The notes under the pieces are model-generated. The model saw nothing but the letters and a program-made list of their open reading frames with translations. It did no database searches and was not told the origin of the DNA. The translations under genes were made by a program, and so were the position numbers. From Phycisphaerales bacterium (GTDB lineage: Bacteria > Planctomycetota > Phycisphaerae > Phycisphaerales > UBA1924): DNA of 64,000 nucleotides. Below, in pieces: positions 15,472-23,420 of the stretch (positions are counted from its first letter, which is position 1; each line of letters starts with the position of its first letter). The DNA lies in contig JANQNW010000007.1 of assembly GCA_028279375.1 (NCBI GenBank), positions 1 to 64,000 of the forward strand, in the 5' to 3' direction.

Positions 15472-16260
15472 CTACTCCGTCCGCGCCGCGATGTAGACGA
15501 CGTAGTTCTCATCGAGTTCGTCAGGATCGGCGATGGGGAGGGCGTGGACGTTTCCCTCGTCGTCAATCGCGCTTCCGAGGCGGTCATAGATCTCGACCGT
15601 CGTGAAGCCTGCCTCGACGAGCGCGTCGGTGAGTTCGGGGAGCGACCAGAGGCGCCAGTGATAGACGAAGGCGTCCTCGAGGCGCTCGCCGCTGGGGAGT
15701 ATGAAATGCATGGCGTTGACCACTTCGCCGGTCATGGGATTGGCTTCGCGCTGTTCCCAGACGTAGGTGACGTCGTCGCGGAGTTCTTCTTCGGATTCGC
15801 CGAGGATGAAGGCGTCGGCGCCGCCGTAGAGATCAAGGACGAGGAGCCCGTGATCCTTGAGTCTGGCGCGGGCATGACGGAGATAGCGCAGGAGGTCTTC
15901 GCGCGATCTGATCTCGCAGATGGAGAAGTTGAGGACGGCGATGAGATCGACGGGATCGGCGCGGTCGAGCACATCCGACTGGTGGATCGCCAGCGCGTCG
16001 CAATCGCCAGCGAGCGCGCGGAGGCGCTCGAGCGGTTCGGGGTCGATGTCGATGCATATGGCGGCGCTTCCCGGGAACGCATCGATCCAGGCGCGGCTGA
16101 TGGCTCCGGCGGCGGAAAAGTCTTCTCCGAGCGTGAGCGCCTGAGCGCGCGGCGCCTGGTGGAGCGCGCGGAGGAAGCGGGCCTGCCTTGCCGGTGATTG
16201 CGCGGCGCGCTCGTAGAGCGCATATCGATCGCGGGTGATCGACTCGGCCCCGTCGTTCAT
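15472..16260 (-). CDS. Class I SAM-dependent methyltransferase
   Basis: 262 residues. The SAM-binding fold is shown by LGEDFSAAGAISRAWI (a modified motif I) and the acidic CIDIDPEPLERL after strand 2. These are followed by DLIAVLNFSICEIRS (motif II-like) and the GLLVLDLYGGADAF strand. The target is unknown; the 'FSICEI' segment resembles small-molecule or protein methyltransferases more than RNA enzymes. Its ATG overlaps the TGA of the His-rich lipoprotein gene (ATGA) and its stop is three bases from the BatA gene, placing it inside a tight three-gene operon. Confidence 0.85.
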   Translation of the reverse strand: MNDGAESITRDRYALYERAAQSPARQARFLRALHQAPRAQALTLGEDFSAAGAISRAWIDAFPGSAAICIDIDPEPLERLRALAGDCDALAIHQSDVLDRADPVDLIAVLNFSICEIRSREDLLRYLRHARARLKDHGLLVLDLYGGADAFILGESEEELRDDVTYVWEQREANPMTGEVVNAMHFILPSGERLEDAFVYHWRLWSLPELTDALVEAGFTTVEIYDRLGSAIDDEGNVHALPIADPDELDENYVVYIAARTE

Positions 16261-16973
16261 CTGAGGGATACGAGCATGGACTCGAAGGCTTGCGTGTTGG
16301 CTTCGACGGTGACGCTGGGGCCGGTCATCTTGATGTAGATGGGGCCCTCGGGGCCGCCGTTGACGATGGCGCCATAGAGCGTCCATCCGGCCTGCGGCCC
16401 ATCGGAAGACATCGCCATGCCGGCGCTGAAGACGCCGGTGGCCCTGAGCGTGTGGATCTCCAGTGCTCCCTGCGTCCAGCTTGCGCGGATGGGCGGGCCT
16501 TGTGGGTTGGAGACCTGTCCGGCCCATCGCGCAATGTTGCTTTCCGTGTCGCCGGCGCCTTGCGGCCCGAAGTGTGTGATGACGACGCCGGCGGCGTCGT
16601 CGTCGTCGTCACCGGGAGCGAGGAACTGCGCAACGCGCATGGACGACGAGGGTTGTTCCTCTGTCCACGTATCGGGGAGGTTGGCGGTGACGCCGCGGAG
16701 GGTGACTTCGAGTCCGGTCGCGGGCTCAACGCTCGGCGCTTCGCCGGTGGGGGCGGCGTCGGGGGCGTGCGTGTGGCCCGCGTGCGGATGCGCGTGGCTG
16801 TGGCCTGCATGGTCGTGGCCAGCGTGGCTGTGTCCGGCGTGCGGATCGGAGGCGGACTGCGCATCGGAGGCCTGGCCGAGGTAACGGGGCTCGGGCGGCT
16901 CCTCCTGGCAGGCGGCGAGGAACAGGATTGCGCCGGAGGCGGCGACGGTGCAGATGATGTTCTTCGAGGTCAT
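16257..16973 (-). CDS. His-rich putative metal-binding lipoprotein
   Basis: 238 residues. The signal peptide IICTVAASGAILFLAAC ends in a LAAC lipobox, so the protein is expected to be lipidated. Residues about 45-70 form a run of HAGHSH/HAGHDH/HAHPH units with roughly a dozen histidines, a classic metal-binding or metal-sensing linker. The remaining 160 residues form a compact domain starting GLEVTLRGVTANLPDTW, interrupted by an acidic run DDDDD; I do not recognise it by name. The start at 16973 has TAGCAT exactly eight bases upstream and no Shine-Dalgarno. It is the first gene of the operon with the methyltransferase and BatA. Confidence 0.8.
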   Translation of the reverse strand: MTSKNIICTVAASGAILFLAACQEEPPEPRYLGQASDAQSASDPHAGHSHAGHDHAGHSHAHPHAGHTHAPDAAPTGEAPSVEPATGLEVTLRGVTANLPDTWTEEQPSSSMRVAQFLAPGDDDDDAAGVVITHFGPQGAGDTESNIARWAGQVSNPQGPPIRASWTQGALEIHTLRATGVFSAGMAMSSDGPQAGWTLYGAIVNGGPEGPIYIKMTGPSVTVEANTQAFESMLVSLR

Positions 16974-16981
16974 GATGGACC

Positions 16982-16987
16982 ATGCTA
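16982..16987 (-). promoter_or_regulatory. -10-like TAGCAT, eight bases before the His-rich lipoprotein
   Basis: On the minus strand TAGCAT, GGTCCATC, then ATG. It matches the TANNNT-N8-ATG pattern and would drive the lipoprotein-methyltransferase-BatA operon as a leaderless transcript. It sits in the 31-base gap to the divergent SpoU gene. Confidence 0.5.
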
Positions 16988-17004
16988 GACCAGTGGGTGC
17001 GGCG

Positions 17005-17829
17005 ATGCGATGCGAGCGTGTGACAGATGTGAACGACGAGCGCGTGTCCCTCTTCCGGGACGTGCGGGACGCCGATCTGCGCGGTCGCGACGGGCTGTTC
17101 ATGGCGGAATCGGAGATGGTCATCCGGACGCTGGTCAAGCGCGGGCGGTTCGGAGTGCGCTCGCTGCTCCTGAATGAGACGCGCGCCGAAGCGATGGAGG
17201 ATGTCGTGAGCGCGCTGCCGGAGACCACACCGGTGTTCGTGGCGGCGCAGCCGGTGATGGATGTGATCACGGGGTTTCATATTCATCGCGGGGCGCTGGC
17301 GCTGTGTGATCGTGGCGAGGCGATGGGCGCCGAGGCGGTGCTTCGTTCGGCGCACGACGACGGTCGTCATGTCGTGGTGCTGGATGAGATCTCAAATCAT
17401 GACAATGTCGGGAGCGTCTTTCGCAATGCTCGGGCGTTCGGATTCGGCGGCGCGCTGTTGACGCCGACGTCGTGTGATCCGCTGTATCGGAAGGCGATCC
17501 GCGTCTCGATGGGGGCGTGCGTGACGACGCCGTTCGCGACAGTTCATGCGCTCCCTTCGGGGATGGAGACGATCTCGGCGCACGGGTTCGTGACGATCGC
17601 GCTGACGCCGCATGGGGACACGATTGATCTGAATGCGTTGGGCGGCGCACTGGCGCCGGGGGCGCGGTGCGCGTTAATCCTGGGCGCCGAGGGTCCCGGG
17701 CTCTCGCCTGCGGCTGAGGCGCGGGCGGATGTGCGTGTGCGCATTCCGATTGCGGAAGGGATGGACTCAATCAACGTCGCGACGGCTTCGGGGATTGCGA
17801 TGTACGTGATGCAGTCGCTGCCGTCGTGA
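17005..17829 (+). CDS. SpoU/TrmH-family RNA 2'-O-methyltransferase
   Basis: 274 residues from the ATG at 17005, which matches the usual family N-terminus (VTDVNDERVSLFRDVRDADL). All three SPOUT motifs are present: NVGSVFRNARAFGFGGALL (motif 1, catalytic Arg), LILGAEGPGLS (motif 2) and IPIAEGMDSINVATASGIAM (motif 3, the knot). It should methylate ribose 2'-OH groups of rRNA or tRNA using SAM; the site cannot be told from sequence alone. In-frame ATGs at 16948 and 16972 overlap the divergent lipoprotein start and look less likely. Its stop is one base from the convergent YrdC/Sua5 gene. Confidence 0.92.
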   Translation: MRCERVTDVNDERVSLFRDVRDADLRGRDGLFMAESEMVIRTLVKRGRFGVRSLLLNETRAEAMEDVVSALPETTPVFVAAQPVMDVITGFHIHRGALALCDRGEAMGAEAVLRSAHDDGRHVVVLDEISNHDNVGSVFRNARAFGFGGALLTPTSCDPLYRKAIRVSMGACVTTPFATVHALPSGMETISAHGFVTIALTPHGDTIDLNALGGALAPGARCALILGAEGPGLSPAAEARADVRVRIPIAEGMDSINVATASGIAMYVMQSLPS

Positions 17830-17830
17830 G

Positions 17831-18457
17831 TCAGCCGAAGGGCGCGTCGACATTGCCACCGAGCTCTTCCGGCGAAATGGCGCCGGTGCGCAGGACGCGA
17901 TCGGGGCGGTCGGGATCCAGCGAGACGAGAAGGACCGTGGATTCGACGGCGAGCGCGTCGTGTTCGGCATCCTCGAGGATGAGGACGGGATCGCCAGCGA
18001 AGGTCGCTTTCGCTTCCTCGATCGAGGTGGCGGCGGGCTCCGTGTGCTTGTTGGCGCTTGTGGCGGCGATGGGGCGCTGGAACTCCTCAAGAAGCGCGCG
18101 CGCGGTCGGATGCGAGGGGCAGCGCAGGCCGACGGTGTCGCCACCTGCGACAGCGCCCGGGGGGACGATTTCAGAGCGCGGCAGGATGAGCGTGAGCGGG
18201 CCGGGCCAGAAGCGACGGGCGAGTTCGTCGGCGCGCTCGGGCCACGCGCTGACGAGCGGCTTGGCCGCTTCGACGCCCTCGATCATCATGGCGAGCGGGA
18301 CATCCGCCGGGCGGCGTTTGAGCTTGAAGAGGCTGTCGATCGCGGTGGGTGAGGCCATATCGGCGCCGAGTCCGATGACGGTCTCGGTGGGGAAGATGAC
18401 GCATCGGCCTGCGCGGAGCGCCTTGGCGGCGTGCTGGACTTGCGTGGCGGCGCTCAT
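17831..18457 (-). CDS. L-threonylcarbamoyladenylate synthase (YrdC/Sua5 family)
   Basis: 208 residues of the YrdC fold: VIFPTETVIGLGADM, FKLKRRPADVPLAMMI, RFWPGPLTLILPR and PIAATSANKHTEP are the family signatures. The enzyme makes threonylcarbamoyl-AMP from threonine, bicarbonate and ATP for tRNA t6A at position 37. The C-terminal Sua5 domain is absent, so it is the short YrdC/TsaC form. Its ATG overlaps the TGA of the TolC-like gene (ATGA), so translation is probably coupled even though the functions are unrelated. Confidence 0.93.
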   Translation of the reverse strand: MSAATQVQHAAKALRAGRCVIFPTETVIGLGADMASPTAIDSLFKLKRRPADVPLAMMIEGVEAAKPLVSAWPERADELARRFWPGPLTLILPRSEIVPPGAVAGGDTVGLRCPSHPTARALLEEFQRPIAATSANKHTEPAATSIEEAKATFAGDPVLILEDAEHDALAVESTVLLVSLDPDRPDRVLRTGAISPEELGGNVDAPFG

Positions 18458-20298
18458 CGTGCGCCGGACGCGGCGCCGGGCGCCATCGAGCGCAGCTCCG
18501 GCGTGATGGCGTCGTTGGCGGAGACGCCTTCGAAGTCGCCGACATCCGGCACGACGAACTCGATGTTGTTGCGATCAAGCGCCGTGCCCATCGCGGCGTA
18601 GTAGTCGGCAAGGGCCGTGGCGTAGTCGGCGAGGGCGGCGACCTCTTCGAGTTCGGCCTGGGAGAGCGCTTCCTGTCGTCGCAGCTTGAGATCGAGGAAG
18701 TCGGGCGTGAGGGCTCTGGTGTTCTCTTCTTCGACTTCGAGTGTTCGCAGGTTCTCAGCGGCGGCGAGGCGCGCGGTGCGCGTCTGGAGGATGAGGCGGT
18801 AGTTGGTCGCGACGTTGCGAAGCGCGGTCTTGACGTCGAGGACGACCTGCTGCACGGTCGCGCGATAGACGATGACGGACTGAATGCGCTCGAGCCTGCG
18901 CTGACGTGAGAGGGCAGTCGCGGCGCGATTTCCGATCGCCTGTTCGAAGTCGAGCCCGATGAGGTAGTCGACGTAGTCGGCGTCGCCGATGTCCTGGTAC
19001 GCGCGGCCGGCGTCGTCGTCGAGGCCGTTGTAGTTGGCCTGGAGCCTGAGATCGAGGAGCGGGAGTTCGCCGTTCTCGGCGACGAGCTGGCGGATCGACG
19101 CGTCATCGATGTTCAGGATGGCGGTCTGGATCTCGGGTCGATGCGCGAACGAGGTCGTCAGGCTGTCGAGCAGGCTGAACTCGATGGGCGCATCGATCGG
19201 TCGATCGATGGAGCGCAGGACCGTTTCATCGCCGACGGGGAGGTCGGGATCGTTCATGAGCTGCTTGAGACGATCTGAGGACTGGCGGAGTGAGTTCTGG
19301 GCGCGGATGACGTCGGCTCTTCGGCTCTCGACCCGAGCGACGGCGTCGGAGTATTCGGCGGGCTTGACATCGAAGTCGAGGCGGCCCTGGAGGACGTCGC
19401 GCGTCTCGATGCCTCGCTCGAGCAGTCGAGTCGCGATGAGGAGCGTCATGCGCGCCTGCCTGAGGTCCCAGTAAGCGCGTTCGGTCTCGGTGACGATCGC
19501 GATGAGCTGGCTCTTGAGGTCTTGGATGGCGGCGCGTTCGGCGTTCTGCGCGAGGCGGACTTCGGCGAGATTGACGTCTGATCCGAAGCCGCGAAGGAGC
19601 GGTTGATTGAGACCGAAGGTGAGGTTCGTGCGGCGCGCGGGGTCGGGGAAGAAATCGGTGCCGCCGCCTTCGTTGTTGTTGATCTCGAGTCCGGTGTCGA
19701 TGGAGACCTGTCCGCCGCTGACGAGCCTGCTGCTCACACCGGTGTTGAATTGATAGATCTGGCGTTCGTTGACGGCGGAGCCGACTGGAATTCCCTGGAC
19801 GACCGGGACGACGTTCGGCTGGTCGACCCAGTTGGCTTCGAAGCCTGCGCTGAGGACCCAGTCGAATGCGGCTTCGGCGGCGACGATCTGCGCCTCGGTG
19901 ATCGACGGCGCGAGATAGGCGATCTGGAGATCGAGGTTGTTCTGGACGGCGCGCCCGACGGCCTGCTCGAGGGAGATGCCGATGGCGGGGTTGTTCTCGC
20001 CCATGAGATCCTCGCCCATCTCGGGAAGGACGCTCTCGTAGGCGCGCGGGCCGGCCATTTTCTCGAGCTCCTCCATGCGCTCGGGCGGGAAGGAGATCTC
20101 GGGCGCGGTGCGCTCGGTGAGGATCGGATCGGGATCGAGTTCGGCGGCGGAGGCTTCGCGGCGTGCGGACTCCATGACGGAGCGTCCGAGCGCTGCCGTG
20201 GATGAGGTCTTGAAGTCATTCGTGCAGCCGGCGAGCAGTCCGATGAGGAGTGCGGGCGCGATTGCCTGGCGTAAAGCGCCGGTGCGTGCGATTCCCAT
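18454..20298 (-). CDS. TolC-like outer-membrane efflux protein
   Basis: 614 residues. A lipoprotein-type signal (ALLIGLLAGC) is followed by an acidic N-terminal extension and then two OEP repeats. These show the long coiled-coil helices and TolC-type segments such as AVGRAVQNNLDLQIAYLAPS and LGLNQPLLRGFGSDVNLAEV. It should form a trimeric channel through the outer membrane and periplasm. No inner-membrane pump or membrane-fusion protein is adjacent. TACTCT lies eight bases before the ATG and there is no Shine-Dalgarno. Confidence 0.9.
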   Translation of the reverse strand: MGIARTGALRQAIAPALLIGLLAGCTNDFKTSSTAALGRSVMESARREASAAELDPDPILTERTAPEISFPPERMEELEKMAGPRAYESVLPEMGEDLMGENNPAIGISLEQAVGRAVQNNLDLQIAYLAPSITEAQIVAAEAAFDWVLSAGFEANWVDQPNVVPVVQGIPVGSAVNERQIYQFNTGVSSRLVSGGQVSIDTGLEINNNEGGGTDFFPDPARRTNLTFGLNQPLLRGFGSDVNLAEVRLAQNAERAAIQDLKSQLIAIVTETERAYWDLRQARMTLLIATRLLERGIETRDVLQGRLDFDVKPAEYSDAVARVESRRADVIRAQNSLRQSSDRLKQLMNDPDLPVGDETVLRSIDRPIDAPIEFSLLDSLTTSFAHRPEIQTAILNIDDASIRQLVAENGELPLLDLRLQANYNGLDDDAGRAYQDIGDADYVDYLIGLDFEQAIGNRAATALSRQRRLERIQSVIVYRATVQQVVLDVKTALRNVATNYRLILQTRTARLAAAENLRTLEVEEENTRALTPDFLDLKLRRQEALSQAELEEVAALADYATALADYYAAMGTALDRNNIEFVVPDVGDFEGVSANDAITPELRSMAPGAASGAR

Positions 20299-20306
20299 GA
20301 TCGGTG

Positions 20307-20312
20307 AGAGTA
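20307..20312 (-). promoter_or_regulatory. -10-like TACTCT, eight bases before the TolC-like gene
   Basis: Minus strand: TACTCT, CACCGATC, then ATG at 20298. It fits the TANNNT-N8-ATG pattern. The region is shared with the divergent SH3-like gene, whose own -10-like TATCCT lies at 20419-20424. Confidence 0.5.
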
Positions 20313-20494
20313 CGGGGGGGGTGTGCTGCGGTCAAAGGGACAGGACGGGTGGATCACCCTCTGGGGGAGGCGTCGGTCGGCTGATTCGGCTGTGTCTGAC
20401 GTCGAGTGGAGGTGGCGGTATCCTTCAGGCCGATGACATCTGTTGGCGAGCGCTTTGTCCCGCTCGGGGCGGATGTTCGGAAGGAGGCGACAGG

Positions 20495-21979
20495 ATGGAT
20501 TCGAATCCTCTGAAGTCGATGGCGAGTCGAGTTGGCCTGCGAGCGATCGCGCTCGCGGCTCTCGTGTGCGCGGTGACGCTGGGCGGAGGCCGGGCGAGCG
20601 CTCAAACGGTGCCGATCGACCCGATCTACCTGACTGTTTCGGGTGAGAACGTCATTTTGCGATGCTGCCCCTGGAGCTTCGGCTATCCGGTGGGGTATCT
20701 GAGTCGCGGGCAGGTGCTGCTCGCCGACGGGCGGACGGACATCGCATTTCGCGTGCAGTATCCGGACAGCGTGCCGGCGCTGGTGGACGTCGAGGACGTG
20801 ACGTACGACGCGGATCGCGGCGTGGCGACGTTGATTAAGGAGTCGCGTCTGAATGCGTACAACGTCAGCAAGAACTCTCCGGAGAGCTGGAAGTCGCTGC
20901 TGAATCGCGGGCTGGATGTCGGCGTCGAGTTGACGGTGCTCGAGGAAGTCAAGAACGCAAGCGGCGTGGTGACGGGTTTCTTGGTGATCGCGCCCTCCGA
21001 GGCGCGCGGGTATGTCGATCAGCAGTTCGTCCGCCAGGCGACCGAGCAAGAGATCGTGGCGTTCCGTCGCGGTCCGCTTCCGGTTGAGGAAGCGCCGGTG
21101 CAGACGGCTGACGCCGCAGACGCGCCGACTGATGAGCCAGTCCAGACGACGGCTGACGCGACGGATCGTGACACCGACGAGCGCGCTGCGACTGAGATCG
21201 CTGATGCGCAGACGAATGACTCAATCCCTGCAGCGACGGCGAGTGCGTCAGCGGAGACGCCGACCCTTGCCGCCAATGAAGGTCTGCGCGACCCGGCGCC
21301 GTCGATGACGCAGGAGGCGGAGCCCGAGCCGCTGGAGACGATCGCCGCCACGATGGAGGCGGACGACCAGGAGGTCGCAGCGCGCGATGCGGCGCCGGCT
21401 GAGGCTGAGCGGGAAGAGGTTGTCATCAATCGACCGATTCCGACGCGCGAGCAGCTCGATGAGAGTTTCGACGCGTTGCTCGAGGTGGACATTCTCGAGG
21501 CGGAGATTCGGCCTTTGATCGGCGAGCATCGTCGTCTGCATGAAGCGACGCCTGACACCGAGGAGAACGTGGCGCTTCGCAATTACCTGTTGGCGCGGAT
21601 CGAACTCCTGCTGATTCGCGCGGATCTGCAGCGGGATATGCGTGAGCTGGCGCAGATCGAGAACTCGGCGGAGCTCGACGCCGAGGAGATGCAGCTACGT
21701 ATCGCGGCGCTGAATCGTCGGCCGGATTACGTGGTCGTCGGCCGGTTGTTGACGAGCACGCTGTACGACGGGCGGCGACTTCCACGGATGTATCGCCTGG
21801 AGAGCATCGAGGCGACGGCGGGCCGAACGATCGCATACGTGATGCCTTCGGAAGAGGTCGATCTGGATGGCGCGCTGGGGATGATTGTCGGCGTCATCGG
21901 GGAGCGTCAGCTGGACAGCAATCTTCGGCTGAGCGTGATTCGTCCGACGCGTGTGGATCGATTGACCCTCGGCGAGTAG
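20495..21979 (+). CDS. Secreted protein with SH3-like N-terminus and disordered acidic linker
   Basis: 494 residues. A signal peptide (IALAALVCAVTLGGGRASA) is followed by a bacterial SH3-like region (YLTVSGENVILRCCPWSFGY, GYLSRGQVLLADG) up to about residue 170. Residues 190-300 are rich in Ala/Thr/Asp/Glu and almost certainly disordered. A C-terminal helical plus beta region (DESFDALLEVDILEAEIRPL, then RPDYVVVGRLLTSTLYDGRR) may be a second SH3-like fold. The role is probably binding cell-wall or surface polymers; no enzyme motif is seen. The start at 20495 has an excellent AAGGAGG site at 20481-20487. A strong terminator follows. Confidence 0.8.
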   Translation: MDSNPLKSMASRVGLRAIALAALVCAVTLGGGRASAQTVPIDPIYLTVSGENVILRCCPWSFGYPVGYLSRGQVLLADGRTDIAFRVQYPDSVPALVDVEDVTYDADRGVATLIKESRLNAYNVSKNSPESWKSLLNRGLDVGVELTVLEEVKNASGVVTGFLVIAPSEARGYVDQQFVRQATEQEIVAFRRGPLPVEEAPVQTADAADAPTDEPVQTTADATDRDTDERAATEIADAQTNDSIPAATASASAETPTLAANEGLRDPAPSMTQEAEPEPLETIAATMEADDQEVAARDAAPAEAEREEVVINRPIPTREQLDESFDALLEVDILEAEIRPLIGEHRRLHEATPDTEENVALRNYLLARIELLLIRADLQRDMRELAQIENSAELDAEEMQLRIAALNRRPDYVVVGRLLTSTLYDGRRLPRMYRLESIEATAGRTIAYVMPSEEVDLDGALGMIVGVIGERQLDSNLRLSVIRPTRVDRLTLGE

Positions 21980-22008
21980 CCACGAGGTTTCACAGTCAAT
22001 GACTGATA

Positions 22009-22044
22009 GCCGCCCTCTCGCAGTTGATGCGGAGGGCGGTTTTC
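22009..22044 (+). terminator. Terminator between convergent genes
   Basis: CCGCCCTC (22010-22017) pairs with GAGGGCGG (22032-22039), followed by TTTTCTT on the plus strand. It lies between the SH3-like gene and the end of the DDAH gene, so it may serve both strands. Confidence 0.75.
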
Positions 22045-22818
22045 TTATGCGCCGGACTCGAAGACGATGCTCATGCAGGTGAGTCCGGCTTCAGCCTTCG
22101 CGAACTCGGAGATGGGCGTCGTGTGCACTATGAAGCCCTCGGCGCGGAGCATGTCGGCTGTCTTCGGGCACTCGGCGGGAAGCACGAGCAGTTCTCCGAT
22201 GCGCAGCGCGTTGGCGGCCCAGGGTTCATCCTGCGGCGTCTCGATGCATCGATAGTGTTGAAACCTGCGCGCATCCACCCAATCGGGATTGAGCAGGATC
22301 GTGCCTTCGGCGACGCAGGATGCGCCCGTCGAGAGGTGCAGGCAGCCGGTCACGTGCACGGCGGTGACGCGGTAGTCGTGGCGCTCGGCGACCTCGGCGA
22401 GCGCGCGCAGGCCGCGCTCGTCGGAGCGCGTTGACAATCCGACGAAGATCTCGCGGCCGGCCATGAAGATGTCGCCGCCTTCGAGGCGCGCTGCGTCCTC
22501 GAGTCGCACGACGATCTCGCGGAACTGGGCAAGCGCATCGTGAACGACATCCTGCTCGCCTCGGCGATTGTCGGCGCCCATCGGCGCGATGATCGCGAAC
22601 TCCGGCGTCACGAAGGCGTTGTCCTCGACGAAGACGGCGTCTGGATGCTCCTCGGATGCGGGGAGATTCATGACCTCGGCGCCGAGTTCGGCGAGAAGGG
22701 ATCGGTATGCGTCATGCTGCTCGCGCGCACGCGCGTCGTTGATGGGCTCCCGCTCCATATGGGTGAGGAGACAGTTGGCCATATTGGCCGCCGGAGATCG
22801 TGTGATGGCGTACAGCAT
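22045..22818 (-). CDS. Dimethylarginine dimethylaminohydrolase-like amidinotransferase-superfamily enzyme
   Basis: 257 residues. The family landmarks are VFVEDNAFVTPEFAIIAPMG (substrate Asp/Glu region), LEGGDIFMAGREIFVGLSTR, the catalytic His in GCLHLSTG, and a C-terminal catalytic Cys in LTCMS. DDAHs hydrolyse methylated arginines to citrulline and an amine through a covalent Cys intermediate; bacterial homologues may act on arginine derivatives instead. It is probably cytoplasmic. TAGACT occurs 14 bases before the ATG, overlapping the stop of the HD-domain gene. The two genes are 17 bases apart and could be read together. Confidence 0.88.
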   Translation of the reverse strand: MLYAITRSPAANMANCLLTHMEREPINDARAREQHDAYRSLLAELGAEVMNLPASEEHPDAVFVEDNAFVTPEFAIIAPMGADNRRGEQDVVHDALAQFREIVVRLEDAARLEGGDIFMAGREIFVGLSTRSDERGLRALAEVAERHDYRVTAVHVTGCLHLSTGASCVAEGTILLNPDWVDARRFQHYRCIETPQDEPWAANALRIGELLVLPAECPKTADMLRAEGFIVHTTPISEFAKAEAGLTCMSIVFESGA

Positions 22819-22835
22819 GCGGGCGGGCGGAGAGT

Positions 22836-23387
22836 CTAGATAGGAACGCGCTCGCCCGCCTCTTTGATGGCGTCGATGCAGCGCTGGATATGCTCAGACT
22901 CGTCGACGTCCATCTCAGCGAGTCCGACTCGGATGTCCTCTCGGCTGACGGCGGCGGCGAAGGCCTTGTCCTTCAGCTTCTTTCGAACGCTCTTGGCCTT
23001 CATGTCGTCGATGCCGGTGGGGCGCACCTTGGCGCAGGCGACGATGAAGCCGGCAAGTTCGTCGACGGCGAAGAGCGCGCGCGCCATCTGTGAGTCACGC
23101 TCGACGCCGGAATACGTGGCGTGGCCGAGAATGGCGCGACGGATGTCCTCATCGACGCCGATCTCTTCCAAGTGTTTGACGCCGACGAACGGGTGTTCCT
23201 CGGTCGAAGGATGCTTCTCGTAGTCGAAGTCGTGCAGGAGACCGGTGACGATCCAGCGATCGACGTCGCCAGGGTCGAGTTGGCGCGCGTAGGCCTGCAT
23301 GCAGGCGGCGACGGCTTCCATGTGGCCGCGGAGGGCGTCGCTCTCGGTCCACTCGCGCATGAGGGTGCGTGCTTCTTCAGGAGTCAT
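22836..23387 (-). CDS. HD-domain hydrolase
   Basis: 183 residues. The metal-binding HD signature is visible: RGHMEAV (first His), TGLLHDFDYEKHP (HD pair), a later His in ILGHATYSG and Asp in AVDELAGFI. Such proteins are small phosphohydrolases acting on nucleotides or related phosphates; here the substrate is unknown. The ATG at 23387 is chosen because TATCCT lies exactly six bases upstream, as in other genes here; a GTG at 23408 would add seven residues. The gene leads into DDAH. Confidence 0.85.
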   Translation of the reverse strand: MTPEEARTLMREWTESDALRGHMEAVAACMQAYARQLDPGDVDRWIVTGLLHDFDYEKHPSTEEHPFVGVKHLEEIGVDEDIRRAILGHATYSGVERDSQMARALFAVDELAGFIVACAKVRPTGIDDMKAKSVRKKLKDKAFAAAVSREDIRVGLAEMDVDESEHIQRCIDAIKEAGERVPI

Positions 23388-23393
23388 GCGCAC

Positions 23394-23399
23394 AGGATA
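23394..23399 (-). promoter_or_regulatory. -10-like TATCCT, six bases before the HD-domain gene
   Basis: Minus strand: TATCCT, GTGCGC, then ATG at 23387. No Shine-Dalgarno is present. It fits the TANNNT-N6-ATG pattern. Confidence 0.5.
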
Positions 23400-23420
23400 C
23401 GGGCTCACGCGCGGAGGATC

